64,000 bases of DNA from NCBI RefSeq assembly GCF_003173035.1, contig NZ_QGLE01000014.1:40676-104675 (forward strand), given 5' to 3'. Origin of the DNA: Zavarzinia aquatilis (GTDB taxonomy: Bacteria > Pseudomonadota > Alphaproteobacteria > Zavarziniales > Zavarziniaceae). Under the pieces are notes generated by a model, which was not told where the DNA came from, did no database searches, and saw only the letters and a program-made list of their open reading frames with translations. Position numbers and translations under genes: made by a program. This document shows positions 63,882 through 64,000 of this stretch, piece after piece; position 1 is the first letter of the stretch, and each line of letters starts with the position of its first letter.

Positions 63882-64000
63882 GTTCTGGACTCATAAGACC
63901 TGAGCCATAGGCGGGTTGCGGCGAGCGACACAGCTGCGAGGAAGTTGGCAGCGAGCTTGTCGAAGCGCGTGGCGACTCGCCTGAAGTGCTTGATCTTGCT
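63878..64000 (-). CDS. IS5-family transposase, C-terminal 40 residues (cut by window edge)
   Basis: The last 40 codons of a transposase on the minus strand, ending HFRRVATRFDKLAANFLAA then VSLAATRLWLRSYESRT. The K-x-F-R-R-x-A-T-R-x-D-K-L-A-x-N-F-L-A-A pattern is the typical C-terminus of IS5-type (DDE) transposases. The rest lies outside the window. Confidence 0.85.
   Translation of the reverse strand, partial: SKIKHFRRVATRFDKLAANFLAAVSLAATRLWLRSYESRT
63881..64000 (-). mobile_element. Insertion sequence, IS5 family (partial)
   Basis: The element probably begins at 63881 (GGTTCTGGACTCATAAGA), with its transposase gene running out of the window. If the target duplication is TA, as in several IS5 subgroups, it is the TA at 63879-63880. 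The other end is not visible, so the boundary is inferred. Confidence 0.6.

Overview
The window is a GC-rich, gene-dense bacterial chromosome segment. An alphaproteobacterial source is indicated by the alpha-type SspB adaptor, an ornithine decarboxylase behind a long speF-type leader, an Irr-like (ICE) box at dps, and the style of AatA, PepP and DUF1127 genes. The genus cannot be fixed from sequence alone; a Rhodospirillales-like or Zavarzinia-like bacterium is a guess. No rRNA, tRNA, CRISPR array or prophage was seen. The only clear mobile element is the end of an IS5-family element cut by the right edge.

Layout. 0-9.8 kb: thioredoxin 2, a single-chain biotin-dependent acyl-CoA carboxylase, a cysteine hydrolase, SspB, class I fumarase, a three-gene MNT/HEPN/exonuclease operon, an AT-rich repeat-bearing scar, a cupin protein and a GFA enzyme. 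9.8-17.2 kb: a natural fusion of a Baeyer-Villiger monooxygenase and an esterase, divergent from a PucR-type regulator; a duplicated EthD-like protein; class II fumarase with a ribbon-helix-helix gene; a transglutaminase. 17.2-25.2 kb: an AsmA-like protein, a DsbD-like reductase, and the leader-controlled ornithine decarboxylase.

25.3-41.2 kb is the most unusual part. Eleven tightly packed minus-strand genes look like one 16-kb operon. In transcription order they encode a membrane-anchored DegP-like protease, SrfA, SrfB (actin/Hsp70-fold ATPase), SrfC (GTPase-like), a membrane protein with Sel1-like repeats, a periplasmic VWA protein, an ABC ATPase, its FtsX-type permease, a periplasmic FGE/SUMF1-domain protein and two lipoproteins. 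The second half has the order and domain content of the TagT-TagS-TagR-TagQ envelope sensor of type VI secretion. The VWA protein resembles the periplasmic half of PpkA without its kinase. No type VI core gene is present, and the module is joined to SrfABC. I infer an envelope-spanning sensor/effector machine with cytosolic NTPases.

41.3-64 kb: mostly housekeeping. This includes a thioesterase, UvrD-type helicase, PrmA, a DUF1127 protein, an Xaa-Pro aminopeptidase with an added N-terminal domain, an Lrp regulator, TrxB with a LysR regulator, a structured intergenic region (candidate small RNA), two small unknown genes, MsrP, Dps, PanE, AatA, UvrB, a FolB-like protein, UvrC, PgsA, MoaD and an amine-oxidase-like flavoprotein, ending at the partial IS5 element.

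Recurring themes are thiol/redox repair (TrxC, TrxB, DsbD-like, MsrP, Dps), polyamine handling (ornithine decarboxylase, PuuB-like oxidase) and nucleotide excision repair (UvrB, UvrC, UvrD-type helicase).
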